A stretch of 64,000 nucleotides of DNA, from positions 1,550,001-1,614,000 of the forward strand of contig CAVRXH010000006.1 in NCBI GenBank assembly GCA_963725175.1, in the 5' to 3' direction. A model generated the notes under the pieces. The model did no database searches, had not been told where the DNA came from, and worked only from the letters and a program-made list of their open reading frames with translations. The position numbers were made by a program, and so were the translations under genes. Below, in pieces: positions 7,891 to 19,738 of the stretch; within the stretch, counting starts at the first letter, position 1, and each line of letters opens with the position of its first letter. The DNA comes from DASUBV01 sp963725175 (GTDB taxonomy: Bacteria; Actinomycetota; Actinomycetes; Streptosporangiales; Streptosporangiaceae).

Positions 7891-9309
7891 TCACGGCCGG
7901 CGCGCTGAGAAGGCCACCGGGCGGGCTGCGGCCGGGCGGATCGCGGCCCGCGCGAGCACGGCCTCCATACCGCGCAGCAGCGCCTCGATCCGGTCCGGCG
8001 GCAGGTAGCGGGTATCGGCCAGCAGCTCGAAGTGCACGGTGCCCGGCACGTTGTTGATGTGCAGGAAGCAGCGCTCGCCCGGCTTGTCGGTCTGGCGGCG
8101 CACGCTCAGCTCGGCGCGCGGCAGGGCCGCCTCGACCTCGCCAGGACTGGGCAGGCGGGCGCCGGGCTCCTGGCGGCTGCCCAGCCGGCGGTCGTTGAGG
8201 TAGCAGGTCAGGTCCAGCTCGGTGCCACGCTCCGCACCGATCCCGGCGATCAGCGCGGTCCGCCGCGCCGGGTCGCAGTAGGCGTACTTGTAGGCCCCGA
8301 TCGCGCTGCGCCAGGCCAGCCGCACCGCCTCGGTGAACGGGACGCCCTCGACGTCCATGACGCACAGCCCGGGGTGGGTGACGGGACCGACGACGCCGGC
8401 CAGGGCCGGGCGGAACCGGTTGTCCACCACTGCCTGGATCACCGCCGGGCCGCCGGTCAGCCTGGTCAGCCTGGTCAGCACGACGGCATAGGCGGCGAGC
8501 AGCACCGCCGCGGTGTCCACGCCGACCTGGGCGGCGACGACCTGGGCCGCCAGGAAGGAGGCGGGCGAGTCGTAGTAGACCTGCCGGTACCGGGGGCTCT
8601 GCTGGCTCGCGGCGGCGGCCAGCCGCCGGGGCGGGATGGCGCGCAGCAGCCGCTCCCAGTACCGCAGCGCGGCCTGGCTCTGCCGTAACGCGGCCGGGGC
8701 GGCCTGCCGCTCCGCCAGGTCAAGCGGCGACGGCCCGGCCGGGGTCAGGCCGGCGGGCCGGGCCGGATCGCGGCCGCGCCAGGCGGCCAGGTCATCCAGG
8801 ATCATCAGCACGGCGACGCCGTCCACCGCCAGGTGCGAGATCAGCGAGACCAGGTGCGTGACCAGCCCGCGCCTGGTCACCACGGCCCAGCGGACCGGCC
8901 ACTCCTGGCTGAAGTCGAACGCCCGCTCGTCATAACTGGCGTGCACGGCCTCCGCGACCTGCGCCGGGTCGGCGTCCCCGGCGTCGAAGACGTCCAGCGC
9001 GGCGGTCCCGGCGGCGGCGATGACCTGCTGCGGCTGCCCGCCGTCCGCCGCTCCGGCGTCCGCCGGGAGGCACAGCCGGGTGCGTAACGCCGGGTGCCGG
9101 CTCAGCACGTAGCGCAGGTCGGCGGCCACGTCCTCGGGCGACCGGCCGCCGGGCAGCCGCATCCAGCCGCCGACGCTGAACGAGGACTGATCGCGCAGCA
9201 GCACCGGCAGGATCTCCCGCTGTCCCCAGGTGAGCGGGCCGGCGCCGGCCCCCGGCCCGGCGAACTCCACGATGATCCGGCGGGCCGGGACCAGCGCCGC
9301 TTGCGTCAT
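7891..9309 (-). CDS. Stand-alone condensation-domain acyltransferase (NRPS C-domain superfamily)
   Basis: 472-aa protein resembling a whole NRPS condensation domain but with no adenylation or carrier domain in it or near it. Residues 26-80 (PLTWGQREIL ... VLSRHPALRTRLC) match the N-terminal C-domain core, and the catalytic box reads SHLAVDG at 158-164 instead of HHxxxDG: the second His (159) and Asp-Gly are kept, the first His is Ser. Later segments QAVVDNRFRPAL and VGPVTHPGLCVMDV match the latch and floor-loop regions. Retention of His159 suggests it could still form an ester or amide between an acyl carrier and an acceptor, as free-standing C domains and PapA-like acyltransferases do. Its partner pathway is not visible. 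Confidence 0.72.
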   Translation of the reverse strand: MTQAALVPARRIIVEFAGPGAGAGPLTWGQREILPVLLRDQSSFSVGGWMRLPGGRSPEDVAADLRYVLSRHPALRTRLCLPADAGAADGGQPQQVIAAAGTAALDVFDAGDADPAQVAEAVHASYDERAFDFSQEWPVRWAVVTRRGLVTHLVSLISHLAVDGVAVLMILDDLAAWRGRDPARPAGLTPAGPSPLDLAERQAAPAALRQSQAALRYWERLLRAIPPRRLAAAASQQSPRYRQVYYDSPASFLAAQVVAAQVGVDTAAVLLAAYAVVLTRLTRLTGGPAVIQAVVDNRFRPALAGVVGPVTHPGLCVMDVEGVPFTEAVRLAWRSAIGAYKYAYCDPARRTALIAGIGAERGTELDLTCYLNDRRLGSRQEPGARLPSPGEVEAALPRAELSVRRQTDKPGERCFLHINNVPGTVHFELLADTRYLPPDRIEALLRGMEAVLARAAIRPAAARPVAFSARRP

Positions 9310-9455
9310 TGCCGCCTACCTCGGGCCTGGGACGAGTCGGTACTTATCCCGTAGTATGTGCCCGCTTACGGACGGTTAACGCACGCGGCCCCGGTCCCGG
9401 CTCACAGTCCCCGGCTCACAGTCCCCGCCTCGCTGGGTCGGCTTACTGGGCCGCC

Positions 9456-12761
<3,306 letters not shown>

Positions 12762-12780
12762 CGGGGTTCCTTCGCGGTCG

Positions 12781-13060
12781 GTCCTCGGGTCACGAGGACG
12801 ACACCGCCGCTAGCGCCTTGTCTGCCGGGTGTTGAGTCCGGCGGCCTGGGCTGGCGGGCGGTACCGCGGTACCACCTCGCTTGCCGCGCCCTGCTCGGCT
12901 GACGCCGGGCGGACGCGACCGCTCGTTCGGAGGCTGTGACGGGCCCGCCCGTCCGGTTCTAGTGAGGCACCTGGTCTGGCCGCGCGTGCGGCCGTTCCTG
13001 CTGCCCGTTCTTCCGGAGGCTCACCGGTGATAGCCGGCTCAGCGCCATGTTGCTCCCCAG
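12781..13060 (-). promoter_or_regulatory. T-box riboswitch leader of ileS (actinobacterial translational type)
   Basis: Read on the minus strand, the T-box core AAGCGAGGTGGTACCGCGG lies at about 12864-12882 and matches the family consensus AGGTGG-ACCGCG. Upstream, Stem I contains GAGCCGGC-TATC-ACCGG with the isoleucine specifier codon ATC at 13029-13031, followed by GGAAGAACGGGC, a motif seen in actinobacterial ileS leaders. Just before the ribosome site a 7-bp hairpin (12781-12787 with 12793-12799) with no U-run fits control of translation, not transcription. Uncharged tRNA-Ile is expected to bind the specifier and expose the ribosome site. Confidence 0.9.
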
Positions 13061-13170
13061 CGTACCGACTCCCCCGCGCCACCGCCGCCAAGTAAACCCC
13101 CGCCGCGCTGGGGAATGATCCACCCAAGCGGCCAGTCAGCGGTTGTTCCGCGCAGGCCTCCGCCCGCGAT

Positions 13171-13289
13171 TTCGGTCGGGTGCCGGTCTTAGCGGCACCC
13201 GACCGAAGGCGGTTAGGGCCTGCCGGAACGCAGGCCACCACTATTGGGTAGCACTTTGGGCGTATACGGCCCCAAAGTGCTACCCAATA
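13171..13289. repeat. Three consecutive perfect stem-loops between the tetR and ileS transcription units
   Basis: Hairpin 1: TTCGGTCGGGTGCCG (13171-13185) pairs perfectly with 13193-13207. Hairpin 2: GGCCTGC (13217-13223) with 13230-13236. Hairpin 3: TATTGGGTAGCACTTTGGG (13242-13260) with 13271-13289, a 19-bp perfect arm around a core containing GTATAC. At least one probably terminates the tetR operon read from the right; three in 120 bases is more than a terminator needs. Confidence 0.75.
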
Positions 13290-13316
13290 CTTCATCGGCG
13301 CTTCTTGGCAGCCCTG

Positions 13317-14093
13317 CTAAGGGGTGATTTGTCCGGTTAGGTAGCGGTCGATGGTGGGGGCTATGGCGGCGGCCAGGTCGTCGGGGGTGGCCTCGGCCAG
13401 GGGGCCGAGCATCAGGACGTAGCGGGTCAGGGCCAGGCCGAGCATCTGGCTGGCGATGGCGGCGGCACGGAACGCGGCCTCGGCGGGGTCGGCGCTGGCG
13501 GAGGCGGCGGCGACCGGGCGCAGGATCGCCTCGGCGAGGAACTCACGGAACATCCGGGCGGCCTGGTCGCTGGTCAGCGCCGAGCGCAGCAAGCCGAGAA
13601 AGACGCCGTGCACCTCGGGGGTCTCCCAGGTGGTCAGGGCGGCGCGGACCAGTACCTCGCCGGGGCTGGCGACAGGCTCGCCGGCTTGCCTGGCCTGGGC
13701 GGCGCGGGTCAGCGCGCCGGTCAGGACCTCGCTGGGCACCACGGGCAGCCGCATCGCGGCGGCGAACAGGGCCTCCTTGCTGCCGTAAAAGTGATGAACG
13801 AGGGCCGGATCGACCCCGGCGTCGGCGGCGATGCCCCGGATCGTGGCACCGTCGTAGCCGAGATCGGCGAACCGGCGGCGGGCGGCTTCCAGGATGGCCT
13901 CGCGGGTACCGCTGTCTCCCGTCCGGCGTCCGCCCCGCGTTGGCCGGCGACGGCCGGGCCTTGCGGGGCCAGCCGAGCGCTCCGCAATGGCCCCCGGCTG
14001 CGGGGCGGCCGGCCTGGTGCGCGAGCCCGGCGGGCCACCACGGCCGCCAGCGCCGCTGGCCGAGCCCGGGCCGGGATCTGGCGGGTTGCTCAC
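13317..14093 (-). CDS. TetR-family repressor of the adjacent ABC export operon
   Basis: 258-aa DNA-binding protein. A Pro/Arg-rich N-terminal tail (1-60) precedes the TetR helix-turn-helix at about 62-110 (TREAILEAARRRFADLGYDG then TIRGIAADAGVDPALVHHFY and GSKEALF). The C-terminal ligand domain includes a TetR_C-type segment AFRAAAIASQMLGLALTRYV. The GTG start at 14093 overlaps the stop of the double-ATPase gene by four bases (GTGA), so it is translationally coupled as the last gene of the permease-ATPase-regulator operon. Repression of its own operon through the dyad near 17250 is likely. The arrangement recalls E. coli CecR with YbhFSR. Confidence 0.85.
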   Translation of the reverse strand: MSNPPDPGPGSASGAGGRGGPPGSRTRPAAPQPGAIAERSAGPARPGRRRPTRGGRRTGDSGTREAILEAARRRFADLGYDGATIRGIAADAGVDPALVHHFYGSKEALFAAAMRLPVVPSEVLTGALTRAAQARQAGEPVASPGEVLVRAALTTWETPEVHGVFLGLLRSALTSDQAARMFREFLAEAILRPVAAASASADPAEAAFRAAAIASQMLGLALTRYVLMLGPLAEATPDDLAAAIAPTIDRYLTGQITP

Positions 14094-16114
14094 GCGGGTG
14101 CCCCGGCTTGCTGGCCGGCCTGGACTAGCTGGAAGAAGCGTTCCTCCAGGGACGCCGGTTCCTGGTCGATCCGGGTGCCGGGGTCTTCGGCCAGCGGGCC
14201 GAGGACCTGGCGGGCATCGGCCGGGCTGGTGGCGGGCAGGCGGAGCGTGCGGCCGGACAGGATGACGGCGGCGCCGTGCTCCTGGAGCCGGGCGAACGCG
14301 GCCTCCCAGGCCGGGGTGTCCACCACGGTGACGGTCGCGGAACCGGTGACCTCGGCGGGCGTGCCGGCCGCGACGACGGCACCGTCAGCCATGATGACCA
14401 GCCGGTCGCATTCCTGCGCTTCCTCCAGGTAGTGGGTCGTCACCAGGACGCCCGCGCCGGCCTGCGCGGCCGTCGCGATGGTGTCCCACAATCGTGCCCG
14501 GCCCAGCGGGTCCACGCCGGACGTTGGCTCGTCGAGGATCAGCAGTCCTGGATCGTGCGCGAGTGCCTGGGCGAACGCGGCGCGGCGCTGCACGCCGAGC
14601 GGCAGCCGCCCGACGGGCACGGCGGCGTACTGGCTCAGGGCCGGGGACAGCGCGACGGTGCGCTGATGCTGGTGCGGGCCGGCGAACACCGCCGTGGAAA
14701 ACGTCAGGTTCTCGGCGGGTGTCAGGTCGTCGTAGAGGCCGAGGGTCTGCGGGACGTAGCCGAGCCGGCGGCGGGTGCCGCGCGATGGGGGCTCGCCGAA
14801 CAGGGCAATGGTGCCGTCCGAGGCGGGCAGCAGGCCGAGCAGCATCCGGATCAGCGTGGTCTTGCCGGCGCCGTTGGCGCCGAGCAGGCCGACGATCTCG
14901 CCTGGCCGGACCTGGAGGCTGACGTCGCGGACCGCGCGGAAATGACCGAACGACCGGCTCGCCGCGACGCACTCGGCTAGCGGCCCGGCCGGCGGCTCCG
15001 TCTGGGTTCGCGCCGGGCCGGCCAGTACCGCGCCCGCAGGGCCGTCAGCGTCGGCCGCCGCCGGAGCGGGAGTCGCGGCCGCTTGCTCGGCCGAGGCGCG
15101 GTTCTTGCTGGCCGGGGAGGTGGCCTGCCCGTCATGGGCGCGCGGGCTGGCCGGCATCAGGGGCTCGGCAGTGGCGAGCTGCGTGGTTCCCCGCTGGGCG
15201 GCGGCGAGCTCGGCGGCCAGGGCGGCGACGGTGACGGCGTCCTGGAGATCGGCGGCCACGGGACTGCCGGGCGGGGGCGGCTGGCCGGCGGGGGTCCAGG
15301 TTCGCCAGCGGCCGGCCCGGCGCCAGCTCGCGGCGGACAACTCCGGGCCCGGCGGGCCATCCAGCGCGGTGAGGGAACCGGGGATGGCGGCGATGATGTC
15401 GGCCGGGGTTCCCGAGGCCAGCTCCCGGCCGGCGTCGAGAACCAGCACCCCGGCGGCGCGCTGTGCCTCGTCGAGGTAGGTGGTGGCCAGGACGACCGCC
15501 GCGCCGTCCGCCGCCGCGCCGGCGATGAGCTGCCACAGCCCGGCGCGGCTGACCGGGTCGACGCCGGTGGTGGGCTCGTCCAGGATCAGCAGGTCCGGCC
15601 GGTGCATCAGCGCGGCGATGACGCCGAGCTTCTGCCGCATCCCGCCGGACAGCTGCCCGGCCAGCCGGTCCCGCGCGCCGCTCAGGCCTGCCTGCTCGGT
15701 CAGCTCGGCGGCGCGGTCGCGGGCCTGCGTGACCGGCAGGCCGTAGGCGGTGGCGCGGAACGCGAGGTTCTGGGCGACGGTGAGATCGGGATAGGTACCC
15801 GAGCCGGCCGGCAGGTAGCCGATGCGCCGCGCACCCGGCGTCCGCAGTTGCCCGCTAGCCGGGGCCAGCACGCCGGCCAGGCAGCGCAGCAGGGTGGTCT
15901 TGCCCGCACCGTCGCCGCCCGCCACGACGGTGACCTGGCCTGATGGCACGGACAGCGACACGTTGTCCAGCGCCAGCAGCGGACCGCCGGGGACGCTGAT
16001 GCCGAGCGCGCCGAAGGGCGCGGCGGGCTGCCGGGCGGGCTGGCCGGCTGCTGGTCCGGGGACAGGTGCGGCCGGGCCCGAGGTAGCCGGTGCGGGTCCT
16101 GGCGGGGTGGTCAT
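14090..16114 (-). CDS. Fused double ATP-binding subunit of an ABC-2-type exporter (YbhF-like)
   Basis: 674-aa cytoplasmic protein with two complete nucleotide-binding domains. Domain 1: Walker A GGDGAGKTT at about 66-74, signature LSGGMRQ, Walker B LLILDEPTTGVDP. Domain 2: Walker A GANGAGKTT at about 411-419, Walker B LLILDEPTSGVDP, but its signature is LPLGVQRR instead of LSGGQ, so only one composite ATP site may be fully active. The domains are joined by a 130-residue Ala/Pro-rich linker. ATG 16114 overlaps the permease stop (ATGA) and has AGGGGAG upstream; the frame continues to 16354 inside the permease gene, which is not coding here. It powers the neighbouring permease; the substrate is unknown. 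Confidence 0.9.
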   Translation of the reverse strand: MTTPPGPAPATSGPAAPVPGPAAGQPARQPAAPFGALGISVPGGPLLALDNVSLSVPSGQVTVVAGGDGAGKTTLLRCLAGVLAPASGQLRTPGARRIGYLPAGSGTYPDLTVAQNLAFRATAYGLPVTQARDRAAELTEQAGLSGARDRLAGQLSGGMRQKLGVIAALMHRPDLLILDEPTTGVDPVSRAGLWQLIAGAAADGAAVVLATTYLDEAQRAAGVLVLDAGRELASGTPADIIAAIPGSLTALDGPPGPELSAASWRRAGRWRTWTPAGQPPPPGSPVAADLQDAVTVAALAAELAAAQRGTTQLATAEPLMPASPRAHDGQATSPASKNRASAEQAAATPAPAAADADGPAGAVLAGPARTQTEPPAGPLAECVAASRSFGHFRAVRDVSLQVRPGEIVGLLGANGAGKTTLIRMLLGLLPASDGTIALFGEPPSRGTRRRLGYVPQTLGLYDDLTPAENLTFSTAVFAGPHQHQRTVALSPALSQYAAVPVGRLPLGVQRRAAFAQALAHDPGLLILDEPTSGVDPLGRARLWDTIATAAQAGAGVLVTTHYLEEAQECDRLVIMADGAVVAAGTPAEVTGSATVTVVDTPAWEAAFARLQEHGAAVILSGRTLRLPATSPADARQVLGPLAEDPGTRIDQEPASLEERFFQLVQAGQQAGAPA

Positions 16115-17220
16115 GCGTGCTCCCCTGCGGGTGCCGCGACGGCCGGGCTGGATGCGCTCTTGTGGTGGCGCCGGTGTCCGGCGGCGGGTGACAGCAGGGC
16201 GCGGAACCGGAGTGTCGCCAGTGCGACCACCACGGCGCTGAGCAGTCCGAGGATCACCAGCGGCTGCCAGAGCGCGCCGATGGGCTCGGCGCGCAGCATG
16301 ACCCCGCGCGATATCTCGTTGAAGTAGGTCAGCGGCAGCAGGTAGGCGATCCACCGCACGCCGGCCGCGATCGAGGCCAGCGGGAAGATCAGGCCGGACA
16401 GCAGGATCTGCGGCAGCATCGTCATGACGGCGAGCTGGATGGCCTGGCCCTGGGTCTGGGAGATGCTGGAGATCAGCACCCCGATGCCGAGCGTCACGAA
16501 CAGGAACAGCAGCGCGCCCAGCCCGAACACGGCGGCCGAGCCCCGGAACGGCACGCCGAACACCGCGATGCCGACGCCGAGCACGATCGCCAGGTCCACG
16601 GCGGCCACGGCGAAGTACGGCAGGATCTTGCCGAGGTAGACGTCGCGAGGCCGCAGCGGCATGACGGCGAGCTGCTCCAGGGTGCCGGACTGCCGCTCCC
16701 GCACCACGCCCAGGCTGGTGATCACCGTCCCGATGAACACGAGCACGACGCCGGCCAGGCCGGGAATCATGATGTCCGAGGTATCCAGGCCGGGGTTGAA
16801 CAAGATGGTCACCCGAGGCTCGGCGGCAGCCTGCCCAGGTCCGGCGTGGCCAAGCTTGGCCAGCGCCGACAAGGTCGCCTGCGCGGAGAACAGTTGCGTG
16901 CCGTCGATCAGCACCACCGGGCTGGCCCCGCCGGCCCCGCCGGTGACGACGGCCACGGCGGCATGGCCGTCGCGTAGCTGGTCGGTCGCCCAGCTACGGC
17001 CCCGCGTGAGCGCGACGGTGATCACGTCGAAGGGGCGCGGCAGCTCGCGGGCGACGAGCGCGGCTCCCGGCCCGGCAGCCGCGACCTCGATCTTCGACAC
17101 GTTGAAGCTGGCCGCGTAGCCGAGCACGACCAGCAGCACGATCGGCATCACGATCATCATGGCCAGCGTCCGCCGGTCCCGCCGGATCTGCCGGAACTCC
17201 TTCACGATCATCGCCCACAT
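16111..17220 (-). CDS. ABC-2-type transporter permease (YbhR/YbhS-like)
   Basis: 369-aa inner-membrane permease. One N-terminal helix (MMIVMPIVLLVVLGYAASF) is followed by a large extracytoplasmic domain (about 45-165) and five C-terminal helices, including AGVVLVFIGTVITSLGVVRE, FAVAAVDLAIVLGVGIAVFG and LLFLFVTLGIGVLISSIS. The sequence RERQSGTLEQLAVMPLRP is the ABC-2 coupling region. This one-plus-five topology fits the drug- and lipid-export branch (YbhR/YadH-like). GGAGGA precedes ATG 17220. It is first in a three-gene operon; only one permease is present, so a homodimer is expected. Confidence 0.9.
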   Translation of the reverse strand: MWAMIVKEFRQIRRDRRTLAMMIVMPIVLLVVLGYAASFNVSKIEVAAAGPGAALVARELPRPFDVITVALTRGRSWATDQLRDGHAAVAVVTGGAGGASPVVLIDGTQLFSAQATLSALAKLGHAGPGQAAAEPRVTILFNPGLDTSDIMIPGLAGVVLVFIGTVITSLGVVRERQSGTLEQLAVMPLRPRDVYLGKILPYFAVAAVDLAIVLGVGIAVFGVPFRGSAAVFGLGALLFLFVTLGIGVLISSISQTQGQAIQLAVMTMLPQILLSGLIFPLASIAAGVRWIAYLLPLTYFNEISRGVMLRAEPIGALWQPLVILGLLSAVVVALATLRFRALLSPAAGHRRHHKSASSPAVAAPAGEHA

Positions 17221-17247
17221 AGCCGGTCCTCCCGCCCACAGTCAAAC

Positions 17248-17281
17248 TCAACAGGCGTTGAATTCTACGCACGTTGAATTC
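17248..17281. promoter_or_regulatory. Candidate TetR operator/promoter of the ABC export operon
   Basis: The upstream region of the permease gene contains the dyad TCAAC-aggc-GTTGA (17248-17261) and two direct copies of CGTTGAATTC (17256-17265 and 17272-17281), 16 bp apart. On the minus strand TAGAAT (17263-17268) could be the -10 box, placing the repeats over the promoter. The TetR protein encoded at the operon's end is the obvious candidate ligand. Confidence 0.5.
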
Positions 17282-17361
17282 TCGCGCGCAAGCGGGAAGC
17301 GACTGCCGCCAGGCCGCGCGGAGCCGTTTCGCAGATCCGCGCCGCGAACTATCCTTTACTC

Positions 17362-17610
17362 ATGGCGACGAAAGTAAAGCGAAGGCGCGGGACGACCAGA
17401 GTGTCCGGCAAACACCAGGTGACGATCCCGGTGGATGCGCTCCGCGAAGCGCATCTGGGACCGGGCGACGAACTGCGAGTGACCGCAGACGGCCGGGGGC
17501 GGCTCGTCCTGACCGCAGTTGCCGACCCGCTCGAAGCGCTTATCGGATCTGCCCCTGGACTGTCCGCAGACACCGACCTGCAGGCGCTGAGAGACGAATG
17601 GGAACAGTAG
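17362..17610 (+). CDS. VapB-type antitoxin with SpoVT-AbrB DNA-binding domain
   Basis: 82-aa antitoxin. Residues 12-55 form a swapped-hairpin AbrB domain: TRVSGKHQVTIPVDALREAH, then LGPGDELRVTADGRGRLVLT. The C-terminal tail (about 56-82, acidic) would wrap the toxin. It overlaps the PIN toxin gene by 13 bases, the usual tight coupling. TATCCT at 17350-17355 ends six bases before the ATG, so the transcript may be leaderless. The complex is expected to repress its own promoter. Confidence 0.85.
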   Translation: MATKVKRRRGTTRVSGKHQVTIPVDALREAHLGPGDELRVTADGRGRLVLTAVADPLEALIGSAPGLSADTDLQALRDEWEQ

Positions 17611-17999
17611 TGCTCGATGCCAGCGTCGTCCTGGCATTGTTCGACGCGCAGGACTCACTACACGAGCCCGCATCCGCCACGGCGCGGCGCTGCCGCGACC
17701 AGGGAGACCAGTTCATCCTGCCCGCCAGCGTGCTAGCCGAGGTGCTGGTCGGAGCGGCAAAGCGAGGCGAGGCCGAACTCACCACGAGACGTCGTCTGGC
17801 GGTCGCTGCCTTCGGCACGCCGTACCCAGCCGACGAGGAAGTAGCAGTTGCCGCCGCGCGGCGGCGGGCACGGCACCGGGCGCTGCGGCTGCCCGACGCA
17901 CTGGTGCTTGCCACCGCCGACGCCGTCGGGGCGGACGAAGTCCTGACTGGCGATAAGCGATGGGCGGGGATGGACGAGCGGGTCCTGGTCATTCAGTAG
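17598..17999 (+). CDS. VapC-type PIN-domain ribonuclease toxin
   Basis: 133-aa PIN-domain endoribonuclease, normally held inactive by the antitoxin encoded just upstream. Acidic metal-binding residues are in place: Asp7 in VVLDASVVLALFD, Glu in ASVLAEVLVGAAKRG, Asp in LRLPDALVLATADA and Asp in LTGDKRWAG. ATG 17598 lies inside the end of the antitoxin gene (a +1 frame overlap); the frame is open further upstream to 17274 but that part is antitoxin sequence. Length and motif order match VapC. The RNA target cannot be read from sequence. Confidence 0.87.
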   Translation: MGTVVLDASVVLALFDAQDSLHEPASATARRCRDQGDQFILPASVLAEVLVGAAKRGEAELTTRRRLAVAAFGTPYPADEEVAVAAARRRARHRALRLPDALVLATADAVGADEVLTGDKRWAGMDERVLVIQ

Positions 18000-18079
18000 G
18001 ACACCACGGCCGCCGGTGACGGCAGGTACGACATCGCGTGACGCTCGCCTGGGGGCTGGTTATCTGGTCAGATGACGTC

Positions 18080-19297
18080 ATGGGCGTGACGCGGCACGAG
18101 GGTCGGTGGACCCTGGAGGACCGGTTCGCGTCGCCCTGGCAGTACCTGCCGGTGGAGGTGCCGCCGGGTTCCTGCGCGCTGCGCGCGGAGCTGGAGTACG
18201 AGCGGGCCGGCGCCATGCTGGACCTGGGGTGCGTGGGGGCGGCCGGGTTCCGGGGCTGGTCGGGCGGGGTGCGCAAGTCGTTCGTGATCACGGCCACGGC
18301 GGCGACGCCCGGCTACGTGGCGGGCGAGCTGGAGCCGGGGACCTGGCAGGTCATGATCGGGCTGCACCGGGTGCCGCCCCGCGGCGTCGACTACCGGGCC
18401 AAACTCACGGTGTCGTCGGTACCGAGTGAGCTGATGCCGAAGCCGACGCCCGAGGCACCGGCGCCGTTAGCGGAGCGGCCGCCGCGCCGGGTGCTGCCGG
18501 CCTCACCGGGACGCCGCTGGCTGGCGGGCGACCTGCACGCGCACACGGTGCACTCGGACGGGGCGCTGACGGTGCCGGAGCTGGCCAGGTTCGGCGCGGA
18601 ACGAGGGCTGGACTTCCTGGCGATCACCGACCACAACACGGTCAGCCACCACCGGGAGCTGCCGGCGGCCGGCGCGGCGCACGGGATCACGCTGATCGCG
18701 GGCCAGGAGGTCACCACGGAGGCGGGGCACGCGGGAGCGCTGGGCGAGATGGACTGGGTGGACTTCCGCGAGCCGCCGGACGCCTGGCTGGCGGCGACGG
18801 AGCGGGCGGGCGGCCTGCTGTCGGTGAACCACCCGATCGGCGGGCACGTGAGCTGGATGGCGCCGATGCGGGGCCGGCCGCCGCTGATCGAGATCTGGCA
18901 CTGGAGCTGGCTGGACACGCGCTGGACCACTCCCCTGGGCTGGTGGATGGCCTGGCACCCCGCCGCTATCCCGGTCGGCGGGAGCGACTGGCACCGGCCG
19001 GGCGCGGACGCGCCGCCGGGGTCGCCGACGACGTGGGTGGAGGCGGAGTCGGAGGAGCCGGCGGCGGTGCTGGCGGCGATCGCGGCGGGCCGCACGGCGG
19101 TGGCGGCGGACCGGGACGGGCCGGCGCTGCTGCGGCTGGGCGACGAACTGGTGGCGGCCGGCGCGGAGGGGACGATCCTGGCAGGGCCGGACGGGCCAAC
19201 GGCGCGAGTTACTAGCGGGCTGGCCCGGTTCCCGGCCGCGGACGGAGCACACCGGCTGCTGGACACGACGGGCGCAGTCCTGGCCCTGACGGGCTAG
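18080..19297 (+). CDS. PHP-domain metal-dependent phosphoesterase/hydrolase (CehA/McbA family)
   Basis: About 405-aa protein with an N-terminal beta-rich domain (residues 1-125, ending near RAKLTVSSVPSEL) and a PHP domain. Metal ligands are visible in WLAGDLHAHTVHSDG, AITDHNTVSHH, SVNHPIGGHVSW and GGSDWHRPG. CehA-like proteins are trinuclear-metal hydrolases known from carbaryl hydrolase and from phosphodiesterases; the natural substrate here is unknown. The start is uncertain: ATG 18080 precedes the conserved-looking RHEGRWTLEDRFASPWQYLP, while a GTG at 18038 would add 14 residues; neither has a good ribosome site. It is transcribed alone. Confidence 0.78.
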   Translation: MGVTRHEGRWTLEDRFASPWQYLPVEVPPGSCALRAELEYERAGAMLDLGCVGAAGFRGWSGGVRKSFVITATAATPGYVAGELEPGTWQVMIGLHRVPPRGVDYRAKLTVSSVPSELMPKPTPEAPAPLAERPPRRVLPASPGRRWLAGDLHAHTVHSDGALTVPELARFGAERGLDFLAITDHNTVSHHRELPAAGAAHGITLIAGQEVTTEAGHAGALGEMDWVDFREPPDAWLAATERAGGLLSVNHPIGGHVSWMAPMRGRPPLIEIWHWSWLDTRWTTPLGWWMAWHPAAIPVGGSDWHRPGADAPPGSPTTWVEAESEEPAAVLAAIAAGRTAVAADRDGPALLRLGDELVAAGAEGTILAGPDGPTARVTSGLARFPAADGAHRLLDTTGAVLALTG

Positions 19298-19422
19298 GAC
19301 CCGCAGGCGGCGCGAGCCGCCCGGCGGGTTCAGGGCCAGGCGGCTCAGACCGGCGGGATCAGGGCCGGGACATGCTCGCCACCCGCCGGCCGCCACCCGC
19401 CGGCCGACGGCCGACGGCCGAA

Positions 19423-19480
19423 CGACAGTGAACCCGCACCTGCTGTCGTTACAGCGACAGTAAAACCGGGTTCACTGTCG
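19423..19480. repeat. Composite palindrome, copy A
   Basis: Outer arms CGACAGTGAACCCG (19423-19436) and its exact complement (19467-19480), with an inner dyad CTGTCG-ttacag-CGACAG (19443-19460). The same outer core GACAGTGAACCC and the same inner CTGTCG-N6-CGAC recur at 31591-31646. Copy A lies between the converging PHP and MFS genes. Confidence 0.85.
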
Positions 19481-19738
19481 CTGACGGGGAGCGGACCCCG
19501 ACGGCTGGTGCCATGGGGGCCGCTACGGCGGTGGCTGCTGGTGCCGCTGGGACACGTGCGATGGGTGCGATGGGTGCGGCGCCGAGGCCGGCGGCTTGGT
19601 CTCGGCGCCGCTGTCTCCGCCGCCCGCGTGGCTAGCCCTGACCGCTGCGGTGGACCGGCCGGCGGCCGGAGCCGTCGGACCTGTGGTCGGTCCCGAGGTC
19701 GGGCCGGCCATCTCGCGCCGGGTCGAAGGCCCGGACCG

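Noticed and set aside
9400..9430. Short direct repeat GGCTCACAGTCCCC
   Set aside because: Two copies in a 146-bp gap with no symmetry to nearby promoters; too little to assign a role.
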